Notes: generated by a model from the letters alone, not told the origin. A stretch of DNA of 64,000 nucleotides from Perilla frutescens (GCA_026008535.1 BRKX01000004.1:13603501-13667500), one strand, 5' to 3'. Shown: positions 45,532 through 56,340, counted from the stretch's first letter. Numbers and translations are program-made.

Positions 45532-45614
45532 ATTTTAGCTCCAATTATTTTCCTTAGTCTTCTAAATAAATTTAGAAAACTCCTTAAGATATTCTGAAAT
45601 TTTGGGATGCTTCA

Positions 45615-45695
45615 TTGGAACTATAGACAACGGATTGTGGTATACTTCTGACACAAATTCAAGCATTACTACATACTGTCATGCTGATTGGGCAG
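45615..45695 (+). pseudogene. Fragment of copia RNase H (copia-2)
   Basis: The plus strand reads GTIDNGLWYTSDTNSSITTY then CHADWA, matching the GLWY...GYxDADWAG start of copia RNase H, the enzyme that removes RNA from the RNA-DNA hybrid. It is cut on the left by the LARD B end and on the right by the SIRE-like LTR. Only about 27 codons remain. Confidence 0.75.
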
Positions 45696-46102
45696 TGTTG
45701 GGAAAAACTATCATGGTAGCACAATTAGTGGTTTTGATGAAATGTCAAAATATGTGGAAAATTTCTATGAATAACATCAGGTTATACAAGCTGGAAGATG
45801 GATTGATGACCAAATAAGACTTCAAAATTCAGCTCAGTTGAAGCGAAAGTTAATTGCCTTGGAGCATGATCAATCAGCTGAAGATGATGCTTCAAGCAAA
45901 CAGAATTCAACTGATCAAAGTTGAAAATTGAAAGCATCCAACAGATGAGTAACCATCATCTTAGCTGAAAGCTAAGAAAAGCTGATGTGAGAAGAGCCGA
46001 CTTAAAAGCTTAATCCGAAAACCAAACTAAACTGATCAAAGATCAGTCAGCTGGGAGAAAAGCTCAAGGAAAAAGTCAACTGGAGTGCAGAGCTGAAAGC
46101 TT

Positions 46103-47134
46103 TAAAGCTAAAGAGTGATCAGCCACATTAGTCATATTAAACACACTTTTTTCTAGCATTGGAACAAAACCTGGCAGAAACCCATTCGTACAGTAAAATT
46201 CCCACAGGGCCTCACCAGTTTTAAGTGTGTGTTAAATCTTTATCTTTGTTCAACCCGGAATATAAATCTAGCTACTCATGCTAGATGGAATTGTAAAGAC
46301 ATAAAATAAAGACATGATAAATAATAAAAACTTATTGGAATTGAATTAAAACTCGTCCAACACCAACACCGAACGTAAACAACATTAAATATAAATCCTA
46401 ATATCTGTGGGCATAAGGCCCCAGATTATCTTGCTGCCGGAGCAGCGCTAAAACTAACTATGTGCAAAAATAAAAGTGCAGAAAATAATATGGTACCAAG
46501 TTCTCCCTTTTCTAACTATCAAACTAGTATTTAAAAGAGCACAAAAGATCAAATAAAAATCCCCCAAAAAGGGGAAACTTCCATATCTGCCGGATTGCTG
46601 TGCCCTGCCGGATTGCTGTGCCCCGCTGGACTCTGACTGGATAAGGAAACTTCCTTATCTGCTGGATCTCCTATGCCCGCTGGACTCTGACTGGATAAGG
46701 AAACTTCCTTATCTGTTGGATGAATCCCGATATTTAAGGAATCTCATCCTTATCTTCCAAATTACTGCCCAAGAGTCAATCTACGAACAACCTTTCCTTC
46801 TTCTATTCAGATTTCAATTCCGATAAAGCTCCAGTGCCAAATTTTATCTTCTTTCAACAGAATCCCGCTTTTTTCGGGAATGCCCTCTTCACTGCCTCTT
46901 CTGAATCTGCGCGAGTACTGTGGGCACGACATCTTCTGCTCAGATCGATTTTTATCTGATATGCCCATTTCATCCATTTCAGTTTATTTGTAGGCCAAAA
47001 CACCTCTTTCACCAGATTCGACTCTCACAATACCCAAACCACTTTCCTGGTTCTTTTCCGACACAAAGACACTAAAAAGAAACATTTAGAGCGACTAAAA
47101 TGCCCAGAAAAACGCGAAATAAATGGACTTATCA
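46103..47134 (-). repeat. Athila 3' LTR, truncated
   Basis: It matches 52356-53307 closely, starting CTAAAGAGTGATCAGCC in plus orientation and ending GGACTTATCA. It contains a CTGCCGGATTGCTGTGCCC duplication at 46593-46625 that the other LTR lacks. Confidence 0.88.
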
Positions 47135-48390
47135 TACCCACACACTTTAGACATGATTGTCCTCAAGCATGGGGTACGAAGAACCCAGAAAAGAAAAACA
47201 AAAGGGAAAGGAAAAGAAACAGACACGAAAGACACAAGACATGCAATCTGTTAATCCGTGTGGGCACAGCGTTTCAACAACCAACTTTTCCAATTAATTA
47301 CGTAATCAGCATGTCCTAGCAAGTTAAAATTAAGTTGAGCGTATAGGTCCTTCCACACTCTCTTCACACAGTGTTTAGACTCAGTGTTTACACTCAAATT
47401 CAATCATTCTATACTTATTCATTCCATAAGCTTGCTAGTGCTCTTTCTTTAATTTCATAAGCGAAAAAATGCATAAGTATCAAAAGGACTTTCATGGACT
47501 GTAATGGAGCATTTTAGGTAAGGTGTGGTTCTATAGGTACTGAGCTAAAACTCTCAGAAGCATTCACTGGACATACCACCAACTTTTTTCTTAATTCCTC
47601 ATGCCCTCATTCACTATTCAGATTATGAATTTTTCGATGGTGTGGGCATTCTGAACATTCAGACTAGGGGAAAAAAAATTATTTTTTTTATTCTTTTTTT
47701 TCTTTTTTTTTTCGTTCCCCCTATTTTTTCTTGCATTTTCAATTCTTCAAAACCATCCAGAGACTCCTTCTACTTCTGGTTTTTGTAATGCCCTGGCTTT
47801 ACATAGTGAGGTATATCAACAAAACTGCTACGGCATTTTATTGGCTCAAAAAGGGCTGCAAAGTTGTGTCAAAGGTTGGTTTTTTTTTATTTGGCTTAGT
47901 GGGCTCAAGCAAGAAAAATGCCTAAATCATCTACACATGCATTTTAAACTTTCTGATTTTAACATAGAGCAAGAGCAAGTTCTAGAAATTCCAAGCAGAG
48001 AATGTACACACATGAAAGGAGAATGCTGTAAAATGGGCATAATAGTGCAGGCTCAAAGCTCACCAGGTTTATGCTAAACTCATTCGTCATTCCTGCTTTT
48101 AGTGTGGGCATGCTGACTCGATTAACAATTTTATCAACATTAACAACCAGAAACTAGTGCCCCCAAAAACTTCATAGAAAGCATGCTTGACTCAAAACGA
48201 CCCACCAACACACTTTGCACGAGGCAAAGTGTTCAAACAGACACCAACATAAAAACTAAAACAAAATAATAAAAAAACCCTAATGCCCCCACCCACACAC
48301 TTTGCTTAAGGCAAAGTGGGTAGAATACGGCGACACCTAAAAACTGAAAATAAAAGAAGAAAAAAATTAAAGAAAAAGAATTGAACCAGG
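47135..48390 (-). other. Athila 3' region, non-coding part
   Basis: Begins with the purine tract (plus TACCCACACACTTTAG, 47135-47150) and holds a T-rich run at 47680-47712 and repeated CACACTTTGC words near 48210-48310. In related Athila elements this space holds an env-like gene; I see none here. Confidence 0.6.
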
Positions 48391-48630
48391 TTAGTTCGTG
48401 GTGGATGTTGGGTAAGTGAACCCAGCATGTTTGAAATATGCAATGAGGGTTTGCTTAATCTTGCTCAAGCAGGCATCAACAGTCTGATACAGGGCATTCT
48501 CAATGCTATCCAGCCTCTTCATGGTCATTCTGGCAGCAATCACTTCTTGATGGGTCCTTCCTCCTGGTGTCTTTCTGCTTGTTCTTGTAGAAAATGAAAA
48601 TAGAATGCTCGAAGGGTATGCCCTCGGCAC
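48391..48630 (-). CDS. Small ORF in the Athila 3' region
   Basis: 79 codons, with TRTSRKTPGGRTHQEVIAAR and MTMKRLDSIENALYQTVDAC. Ser/Thr/Arg-rich start, then a predicted helical stretch. I do not recognise the family. It lies where Athila elements carry an env-like or small accessory frame, but no membrane segment is seen. It could be a leftover of that frame or chance. Confidence 0.3.
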   Translation of the reverse strand: MPRAYPSSILFSFSTRTSRKTPGGRTHQEVIAARMTMKRLDSIENALYQTVDACLSKIKQTLIAYFKHAGFTYPTSTTN

Positions 48631-48832
48631 AAAATGAACAAGGTTGCCTTCTCATCCTCAACTACATGTTTTATTTTTTTTATTCAGGCAGATACTAGAA
48701 AACTCTCTTAGTCTAGTTTGATAAATTAGAAAAAAAAAATTAAAATTATTCAAAATAAAATAAACTAAAAAAAAACATGGGTTACCTCCTAGTAGCGCCC
48801 TAGTTAATGTCATGGGCACGACACTCCTCTGT

Positions 48833-49354
48833 TCAGATTTTACTGGGCTCCGCAAGCCATACTGCTCTTTCTTCAGGGTCGATGTGCCCTAGGTAAGGTT
48901 TCAGTCTGTGGCCATTTACTTTGAAATGTCTTCCTGTTTTTGGATTTTTCACTTCTACTAGCTCATTAGGAAATTCAGCATACACTTCAAATGGCCCGAC
49001 CCATTTTATCTTTGGACTTCCTCCCATGATCTTGAATCTTGAATGATAAAGCAATACTTGTTGTCCCGGAGTGAACATTTTCCATTTAATAACCTTATCA
49101 TGGAGTCCTTTCATTCTTTCTTCAGAGATAATATCATCATCATTGACTTCCATGCCCGTTTCTTCCACTTTTTCAGTCTGGAACTTTTTGTTGTGCCCAA
49201 CTTGCTCTCTATTAAGCTTCTGAATGCCCCATGGTGGCTTGTGTTCCAACTTCAGTGTTAACATAGTAGAAGATAACATTCTGTCACCATCACTTCTTAT
49301 GGGCACATTATAATTCACTACTCCAGGTTGCATCTCCTTAAGTGAATGAAGCAT
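48833..49354 (-). pseudogene. Athila integrase C-terminal part
   Basis: 173 codons. The second half, KMFTPGQQVLLYHSRFKIM, KWVGPFEVYAEFPNELVEVK, then FKVNGHRLKPYL, matches the Athila integrase C-terminal fold (pattern PGQKVLLYNSRxxxFPGKL, VNGQRLKPY). The first half (VNYNVPIRSDGD, PPWGIQKLNRE) is not clear. The catalytic core is missing upstream, so it cannot integrate DNA. The frame is open, which suggests the core was removed in one deletion. Confidence 0.8.
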
Positions 49355-49404
49355 CTTAACTGCATCTTAAATTTTATCATCTTCATCAAGGGCATCTCGA
49401 TCAG

Positions 49405-50430
49405 TCAGTCCTTTTGTAATGCCCTTTCTAGAGGTTCTCGATTGCTTATCATTGAGAGAGTAGGTTGGGATGGTGCATCAAAGAGATCCACAAAATTCAC
49501 ATTTTCTGTATCAGGTGGGTGCTTCATAGCTTCAAAAATGTTGAATGTAACTTTTTCTCCATCAAATTCGAATGTCAGTGTGCCCTTGTCGACATCAATT
49601 TGTGTGCGAGTTGTTTTCATAAAAGGTCTCCCCAGTAAAAGAATTAATGATCTCGTTGATGTGCCCATATCAAGCACATAGAAATCCACTGGGAATATCA
49701 TCTCATCCACCTTAACTAGCACATCTTCGATCAGTCCCTCTGGATACACATTCGATCCGTATGCCAACTGAATGACCACACGAGTTGGTTGCAGAAGTCC
49801 CAACTTCAATTCATTAAAAACTGACAAGGGCATGACATTTATTGATGCCCCCAGATCCAGCATGGCTTTTTCGAATTTTTTTTCTCCAATGATGCACGGT
49901 ATTGTGAACATGCCTGGATCATCACACTTTTTTGGCATCTTCTTCTGAATTACAACTGACACATTCTCTCCCACAATGAACTTAGCATCATCTTTAAACT
50001 GTATCTTTCTGGTGCACAACTTTTTCAGAAAATGGGCATATCGCGGAACTTGTTTAATGGCTTCAATCAATGGAATGTTGATTTCCACCTTAGTGAAGAC
50101 TTTCAGCATCTCCCTCATCTCTTCTTCCTTTCTATTTTGTGCCAATCTACCTAGAAAATGAGGTTTTCTGGTAATTTTCAATTTCTCTCGAATGGGCTCC
50201 AGAGCAGGTTGACTGACGACTTGTGCCCCATTCTCTGATGATTGTTCTTTCGTTGTGGGCACATCATTTTTCATTTTAGTTGAGCGAACCACTTCCGGTA
50301 ACTCTTTCATACTCTTCAAGGTCACAACATTAACTTGTTCATGAGTGTTCTCCACTTGGCACGGAAGTTTACCACTTTTTATTTCCAATCTGTGAACCGT
50401 TTGGGTTAATTGAGCAATTTGTTTGCTCAT
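49405..50430 (-). pseudogene. Athila gag C-terminus and aspartic protease
   Basis: 341 codons, open. Residues 1-110 are gag tail (helical, Lys/Glu-rich, IAQLTQTVHRLEIKSG). Residues 120-160 hold IPLIEAIKQVPRYAHFLKKL and KKCDDPGMFTIPC, a segment typical of Athila. The protease follows with MLDLGASINVMPLSVF (active site D-L-G-A-S) and LLGRPFMKTTRTQIDVDKG. It would cut gag-pol. It ends soon after HPPD at the deletion that removed reverse transcriptase. Confidence 0.85.
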
Positions 50431-50454
50431 ATGTGCAAAGCCCGCTCTTGTCTC

Positions 50455-51714
50455 TTACTTAAATTTTTCATTCTCTTGTGCAGCCTTCATGTTTTCTTTT
50501 GCCAAGGCTTGGACTAAATCTTCCAACCTCCATCTCATTTTTTCCTCTGGTGGTGGAGGTCGTATGGGTGGAACATCTTTAGGCCTTCTCCATCTGAAGT
50601 CATCATTGTCTCGCCAATCTGAATTGAATGTTTCAGAGTGAGGATCATATCTCCACTGATGGTTGTTGTGCCCTTCCATAGCATTAACTTTTTGTATCTC
50701 CTCCTGTATTGGGCATTCGGCGATAAAATGAAGCACACTTTTACACACCCCACATGGTCTGGGATTTCTTCCTGTGATTGCTACTGTAACAGCCTTTCCA
50801 ATTCATTCACATAGCTTTTCAATCATGCATTCATCATTGGATGATTTACCAAATGCATTTACGCTTCTTGTGCCCCCTCCACCAAAATCTCGGTTGTCTT
50901 CAGCCATTTCAGTCAGAACTCTAAAGGCTTCAGTTGGTCGCTTGTTCAATATAGACCCTCCACAAGATGCATTAACAATCGTCCTCTCATGTGGCCTCAA
51001 ACCTCCAACAAAGTGTTGGATCAGATCATGATCAGTTATCTGGTGTTGTGGGCATTTCGCCAGCATATTCTGGAAACGGTCCCAGTAATCATAGAAACTC
51101 TCGTTCGTGCCCATTTTCAGACTTCCGATCTTTCTTCTCATCTCCTGCACTCTGGAAGCTGGGAAATACTTCTCCAAAAATTTTTGTTGAAGTTCCCCCC
51201 ATGCGGTCACACTACCAATCGGCAGAGTGTACAGCCAGTCTCGTGCCCCATCCTGAAGAGTGAATGGGAATGAGACTAACCGCACATACTCCTCTCGTCC
51301 ATGGTTGGATGGTTAAGTCTGGAAAACCATCTCAAAATCTTGTAAATTCCTTTGAGGGTCCTCTCCAGCCATCCCATGAAATTTAGGCAAAATTTGGATG
51401 AAGTTTGCTTGCAGATCCCATGTCTGCGTGACTGCTGGGATCGTAATGCCCATTGGGTGAAGATTCATGTTAGTCGGAAAGAGTAACTGTCTCAAAGTTC
51501 TTACTTCAGCGACCATATTTTCAGTGTGGCCATTCTCAAATTGTTCTTCCTCATCGTACCCTGCTTCTTCTTGATCTTCTGGTGGTGGTGTGGGCTCACG
51601 AGGTCTGTCTGCAGCTCGGCATGCCCTCTTCACTGCTGTTCTGTTCTTCCTCAAAGTTTTCTCTATCTCCAGATCGTACAATAGATTTTCACTTGAAGAA
51701 GTCCTGGGCATCAA
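50455..51714 (-). pseudogene. Athila gag, three in-frame stops
   Basis: It starts MMPRTSSSENLLYDLEIEKT at 51714. Two stretches follow, before and after a TAA near 51315, with FHGMAGEDPQRNLQDFEMVF and VSFPFTLQDGARDWLYTLP, LQQKFLEKYFPASRVQEMRR, LIQHFVGGLRPHERTIVNAS: the Athila gag core. Further on, CGVCKSVLHFIAECP is a CCHC zinc knuckle (CX2CX4HX4C) at about 50710-50755, then a Pro-rich IRPPPPEEK and a helix. A stop near 50802 and one near 50458 split it. Without these the frame would run into the protease, as in the family. Confidence 0.85.
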
Positions 51715-51759
51715 CTTCTAGGCATACAAGCTTGGAAAGTAAAATCACTGGAAATCAGC

Positions 51760-51777
51760 TCCCCGGCAACGGCGCCA
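51760..51777 (-). other. Athila primer binding site
   Basis: Minus strand TGGCGCCGTTGCCGGGGA, the Asp-tRNA-type site known from Athila and Tat elements, four bases inside the LTR end. Confidence 0.9.
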
Positions 51778-51781
51778 ATTT

Positions 51782-53307
51782 TGACGCGCGGTCGTTTCGA
51801 GCTCAAAATGAATTTGTATGCTCTTGTGCCCACAACGAGCATAGCTAGCTATGAGTAAGGGTCGATCGCATAGAAAGCTGATGTGATTCCACCTTCGAGT
51901 CACCAATCAAAAAAAGGATTTTGTGTTGTCACTGTACTGAAAGTAAATCTGCAAAAATAAACTAAAAAGAATATCAAATAACAAAAGGTTTTGGGATTGA
52001 ACTAGATTCCAATTTAACTCACACTCACTCGATCATAGGCACACTGATTTTTCTGTATCACTGAATCACCCAGTTATGGAGATCGGATTCCTCACTGCAT
52101 CTCCTTATTTATCCTTTCGATTTAGATTTAAAAGCGATTCCTCGTCAACTAAATCCCTAACATACCACCCACCTCTCGGTTCCCCTAAGAGATGTAAATG
52201 ATATGAAGCATTGTTTCTCTAGACGAACCCAAGTTTGTTGTGATTACTGATTCCTCGTGTGCTCACAACAACCCACCAAGTTCTCAGCTACTATCGAATT
52301 AATACACAGTCATGATTCATTAATTCTTTTAGCCCTAGAATGCCCATTACGACTAAAGAGTGATCAGCCACATTAGTCATATTAAACACACTTTTTTCTA
52401 GCATTGGAACAAAACCTGGCAGAAATCCATTCGTACTGTAAAATTCCCACAGGGCCTCACCAGTTTTAAGTGTGTGTTAAATCTTCATCTTTGTTCAACC
52501 CGGAATATAAATCTAGCTACTCATGCTAGATGAAATTGTAAAGACATAAAATAAAGACATGATAAATAATAAAAACTTACTAGAATTGAATTAAAACTCG
52601 TCCAACATCAACGCCGAACGTAAATAACATTAAATATAAATCCTAATCTCTGTAGGCATAAGGCCCCAGATTATATTGCTGCCGGAGCAGCGCTAAAAGT
52701 AACTATGTGCGAAAATAAAAGTGCGGAAAATAATATGGTACCAAGTTCTCCCTTTTCTAACTATCAAACTAGTATTTAAAAGAGTACAAAAGATCAAATA
52801 AAAATCCCCTAAAAAGGGGAAACTTCCTTATCTGCTGGATCTCCTATGCATGCTGGACTCTGACTGGATAAGAAAACTTCCTTATCTGTTGGATGAATCC
52901 CGATATTTAAGCAATCTCATCCTTATCTTCCAAATTGCTGCCCAAGAGTCCATCTACGAACAAACTTGCCTTCTTCTATTCAGATTTCAATTCCAATAAA
53001 GCTCCAGCGCCAAATTTTATCTTCTTTCAACAGAATCCCGCTTTTCCGGGAATGCCCTCTTCACTGCCTCCTCTAAATCTGCGCGAGTACTGTGGGCACG
53101 ACATCTTCTGCTCAGGTCGATTTTTATCTGATATGCCCATTTCATCAATTTTAGTTTATTTGAAGGCCAAAACACCTCTTTCACCAGATTCGACTCTCAG
53201 AATGCCCAAACCACTTTCCTGGTTCTTTTCTGACACAAAGACACTAAAAAGAAACATTTAGAGCAACTAAAATGCCCAGAAAAAATGTGAAATAAATGAA
53301 CTCATCA
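51782..53307 (-). repeat. Athila 5' LTR (complete)
   Basis: 1526 bases; in plus orientation it starts TGACGCGCGGTCG and ends GAACTCATCA. The reading frame at 52935-53261 lies in the LTR and is not a gene. Target site after it: ATCAC. Confidence 0.88.
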
Positions 53308-53927
53308 ATCACTCATCTATATAAGAAGATTGAATCTCATTTTAACTAAGACTTTTCAAAAATCTAACTTCTGCTATCTTTGCAAATATTGAGCTTTCTT
53401 TCTCCCTTCCCATAGCTCAAAGCTTAAACATTAAGTGCGAAAATTCCCAACTTAGAAGAAGCGCTTCAAAGTTCTAAGCAAGCAGCTAGCTGGTAAAGAT
53501 TCCAGCCAGAGCAAAGCTTCTCAGTTCACGCTATTCAAAGATCAACTATTCAGCTCAGTTCAAGGAGCATCCAAAGTTGATAACAGATTCAAGACTGCCT
53601 TCTTGAAGATTGAGAGAGATCTAAAATCTTGTAAAGACAGACAATAGCACCTAAAGCATCAGCGAGCAGTTGATAGCACCTAAAGCCTCAGCCTCAGCGA
53701 TAATTGTGAGTTGTCGACTAGAACCGACTGAGGAAGGGTGTACTGATGGGACCGTTCTTTCGGGACAACAACAGTTGAAAAGGGAGCCGCGCTTTTTTAA
53801 AGGATGCCATTTTCAGGTTCAACAAATTTGTTCACTGTGTATTTGTAATAAAGAAACTTTGCACGTGCATAGTGGATTGTCCTTCTAAGGAAGGAAGAGA
53901 GGACGTAGAAGCGAAGCTTCGAACCTC

Positions 53928-53935
53928 TATAAATA
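53928..53935 (+). promoter_or_regulatory. TATA box of the SIRE-like LTR
   Basis: TATAAATA in ACCTCTATAAATATTGTG, about 230 bases before the LTR end. Confidence 0.65.
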
Positions 53936-54163
53936 TTGTGTGTGTTGTACTTCCTGCTTAAGCTTCTGCATATACACAACTATACACAATCGCACACAGT
54001 CTGCACTCATAAGCTAAGCTTTCTATCTCAACTGTGAAGTGCACGGATATGTTTTCAAGGTGAGTCTAGGGCCCCATATATTCCGTACCAAAGCTCAAAG
54101 TTTTAGAGTCAGTTTATTCACCCCCCCTCTAAACTGACATTGACTCGCACCGGGACCAACAAG

Positions 54164-54175
54164 TGGTATCAGAGC
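54164..54175 (+). other. SIRE-like primer binding site
   Basis: TGGTATCAGAGC, exact initiator-Met tRNA match, two bases after the LTR end CCAACA. Confidence 0.92.
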
Positions 54176-54249
54176 GGTTGATTCTAAGGATCAACCATTT
54201 TTGCAGGTCAACTGAATTAGATCCTATTATTTATGCTAATTTGTGAGCT

Positions 54250-55470
54250 ATGGGAAACCATAAGCTACCCATTTTTTCAATTGAGAATTACGATAATTGA
54301 AGGAGGAGAATGAAGGCACACCTCTGCTCAATCCATGAGAATATGTGGCAAGTTATCGAAGAAGGTCCAATCATTATAATAATGGACAATGAAGCACGTA
54401 TTGCTGATGTCAACCAACCGGCTAGGATCTTGAAGCCAATGCATCTTCTCACAAGTGAAGAGAAGAAGCTAAAAAATCTAGAGTTTGTGGCCCAAGCCAC
54501 ATTGTTTCAAACTCTAGATGAGGGTCGAATGAAGGATACGAAGAACTGCCAAACTACTAAAGAAATATGGGATTTACTAGATTTATGTAAGGAATCTGAA
54601 GCTATCAAGGGCAACAAGTTACAACTGGGGGTAGACAGATATGAATTCTTCAAAATGTAGCCGAAAGAAAGCATCTCAAGCCTTGAAACAAGGTTTCTAG
54701 GCATAATAAGTGAGATCAATAATCTGGGAAGAAGCTATCCCAGCTGTGAGATGAACTCAAAAATTCTTGACAATCTCACAGATGAATGGGATATGAAAGT
54801 AATTCCTATTAAAGAGTCAAGAAACTTGAATAGCATTACACCCAGAGAAATGTTTGGATCTCTCAAGGCTCATGAGTATAGCCTAAATCGAAAAAGAAAA
54901 ACATCTACATCAACATCAACTCAAGATGCAGCCTTTTATACAGAAAGAAATCGATTTAGAAAAACTCGAGGAAGAAGTAACTTCCGGCCAAGAGGCGCAC
55001 CAGCCAAAGAGAATCCAGGAGGATCTCTTACTGATAGGAGAAGAGAATCCACCGAGAGAAAGGAGATTCTGACTGAAGATATAAGATTGCCGGAGAAACT
55101 AAAGAAAGTCAGAGATCAACAAGCAGCTTTGCCTCAAGCTGATGAAGCTGCTAAGGGAGAAAGAAACCAGCAGCCAGCTGAACGATCAGTTGAATAGCTC
55201 AGAGTGGCCAACCGAAGCATAGAAGAATGCTTCCACTGCCACAAGTAAGAATACGACAGATATGAGTGTCCAGAGCTCCCTGAGGACAAGAAGGCTAAGG
55301 TGAGAAGAAGCTTCTTCAAGAGGAAAGTAATGATTGCGTATTCAGAAAATACCATTCTAGATGACTCAGACTATTCGTCTGGAATTGACTCTGACGGCTA
55401 CAGCTCAGACGATAAAGCTCTATTATGTCTCATGGCCAAGATGAAGAAGAGGTTAGTACAATTAACTCTA
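54250..55470 (+). pseudogene. SIRE-like gag, capsid part
   Basis: It starts ATGGGAAACCATAAGC at 54250. After 16 codons (KLPIFSIENYDN) a TGA stands where the family has Trp. Then MKAHLCSIHENMWQVIEEGP, ILKPMHLLTSEEKKLKNLE and TKEIWDLLDLCKESE follow, the UBN2 gag core. A TAG at 54658 breaks it again, and ISSLETRFLGIISEINNLGR, ILDNLTDEWDMKV continue in frame. A basic Arg/Lys/Ser stretch (about 54880-55010) precedes a damaged zinc knuckle (ECFHCHK then a stop, with Tyr in place of the His). It ends Asp/Ser-rich, DDSDYSSGIDSDGYSSDD. Confidence 0.85.
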
Positions 55471-55570
55471 TAACCTCTTTCTATCACATACATGAAGCAT
55501 CTATCTCTAGAAATGAATTAGATGAGCAATTAAGAATTATAGAAGATCAATTAGCTTCTGTATCACATAC

Positions 55571-55906
55571 ATGAAGCATCTATCAAGCATGCATGTTGAA
55601 CTAAAAGATGAAAATGATGAGCCAAGAAGTAAAGTTAAAGAACTGAGTGTTGGTTATGATAGAATGAAACTTCTTGAGGCTCAATCAACTGAATATGAAA
55701 AGCTGAAGTTGAGAAATATAGAAGTGGAAGCTGAGAACGAAAAGCTCAAGCTTGAAATTCTTGAGAGAGATGAAGTATCTCTCAAATTCAAGAAAAGTTC
55801 TCAAACTCTTGATGAAATTCTAAGTCATCAGAGAATTGGAGCTGGAAGTACAGGGCTAGGGTATAATAAGTTTACTGCTGCTGAAAAGGCAAAAGCAGTT
55901 GCCTAA
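55571..55906 (+). pseudogene. SIRE-like gag, coiled-coil C-terminus
   Basis: 111 open codons with heptad-like Leu/Ile spacing: KLRNIEVEAENEKLKLEILE, then SLKFKKSSQTLDEILSHQR and GLGYNKF. A long coiled coil followed by a GLGY/F block is typical of the C-terminal part of SIRE/Maximus gag. Its role there is probably self-assembly, which is inference. A stop at 55904 ends it, and the sequence continues into the repeat-rich region. Confidence 0.7.
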
Positions 55907-56029
55907 AGCCATGACAAAGGAATCCTAAAAGGATTCACAAGGTCAGCCCAATCACCATCAACTGAGGTATCCAATGAAAAAGGAATTCTAATGACACCTT
56001 CAGCTTAGCCAAAGCACCTCAACTTTGCA

Positions 56030-56340
56030 TCTCAGTCGAGGCCATCAGCTTACAAACAGCCAGTTCGCTAAAAGCCTCCAGCTCAGCTAAGATCATCAGT
56101 TCAACATCAACAAGCCTATCAGTCTAGACCATCATTTCGATCTAAACCTTCAGGTCACTCAAGGCTAACCTTCCAACAAAGGCCATCGTTCCAACCAAGG
56201 TCATCAGCTCAACTGAGACCTACAGCACACCTAAAGCCAACCTTTCAGAAAAGGCCATCAACTCAGTTGAGACCTACAACCTCCTCAAACCAAGCTTTTC
56301 GTCAAAGGCCAACCGCACCTCAACCTGGGAGATCTACTGA
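56030..56340 (+). repeat. Pro/Ser/Gln-rich repeats in SIRE-like gag-pol linker
   Basis: About nine loose repeats of 27-33 bases with cores AGGCCATC and TTCCAACxAAGG, read as RPSFQxRPS-type units. The open frame at 56267-56737 continues from them. A linker or zinc-knuckle-adjacent region of this group; no enzyme domain. Confidence 0.6.

Larger units (their letters stand above)
25324..45614 (-). mobile_element. LARD B: non-autonomous element with about 3.6 kb LTRs, interrupted
   Basis: On the minus strand: 5' LTR (45614-33371), Met-tRNA primer site (33367-33356), internal region (33370-31396), purine tract and 3' LTR (31395-27787, extended to 25324 by family A sequence). Removing the Athila solo LTR and LARD A leaves a right LTR of about 3.63 kb, close to the 3.61 kb on the left. 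The 1.98 kb interior has only integrase/chromodomain remnants, the layout of large retrotransposon derivatives. No target duplication is seen (GTTTA left, TTGGA right), so an end was probably rearranged. Confidence 0.8.
33371..45614 (-). repeat. LARD B 5' LTR, interrupted twice
   Basis: The LTR runs TGTAACGCCCCGATCCCGAG ... GGGATGCTTCA. Insertions are the Athila-type solo LTR (36664-38915) and LARD A (39175-45531). Its first 41 bases form an imperfect inverted repeat (TGTAACGCCCC ... GGGGATATTACT). Its TGAGT/ACTCA block is at about 34199-34222. The frames at 33906 and 35997-36259 lie in the LTR and are not considered genes. Confidence 0.85.
46103..53307 (-). mobile_element. Athila-type Ty3/gypsy element lacking reverse transcriptase
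   Basis: On the minus strand: 5' LTR (53307-51782), primer site for the Asp-tRNA type used by Athila/Tat, gag, protease, an integrase C-terminus, a long 3' region and a shortened 3' LTR (47134-46103). The whole reverse transcriptase, RNase H and integrase core are missing between about 49405 and 49354. The 3' LTR lacks the bases matching 51782-52355, and the duplicated target site is lost with them. Gag and protease have few stops, so it decayed recently. Confidence 0.85.
45696..54161 (+). repeat. SIRE-like 5' LTR, split by the Athila element
   Basis: Pieces 45696-46102 and 53308-54161, together about 1.26 kb; some bases may be lost at the left break. AGCTGAAA- and CAACTGATCA-rich words in both pieces support one origin. 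A TATAAATA box lies at 53928-53935. Confidence 0.7.

Noticed and set aside
50423..51273. Plus-strand frames opposite Athila gag
   Set aside because: They are shadows of the minus-strand gag, which has clear family motifs.
52935..53261. 108-codon plus-strand frame
   Set aside because: It lies wholly in the Athila LTR; the matching stretch in the other LTR is broken.
54164..54175. tRNA gene because of TGGTATCAGAGC
   Set aside because: Only the primer-site complement of a tRNA 3' end is present; no cloverleaf can be formed around it. The same holds for the sites at 14319, 23446, 33356 and 43017.
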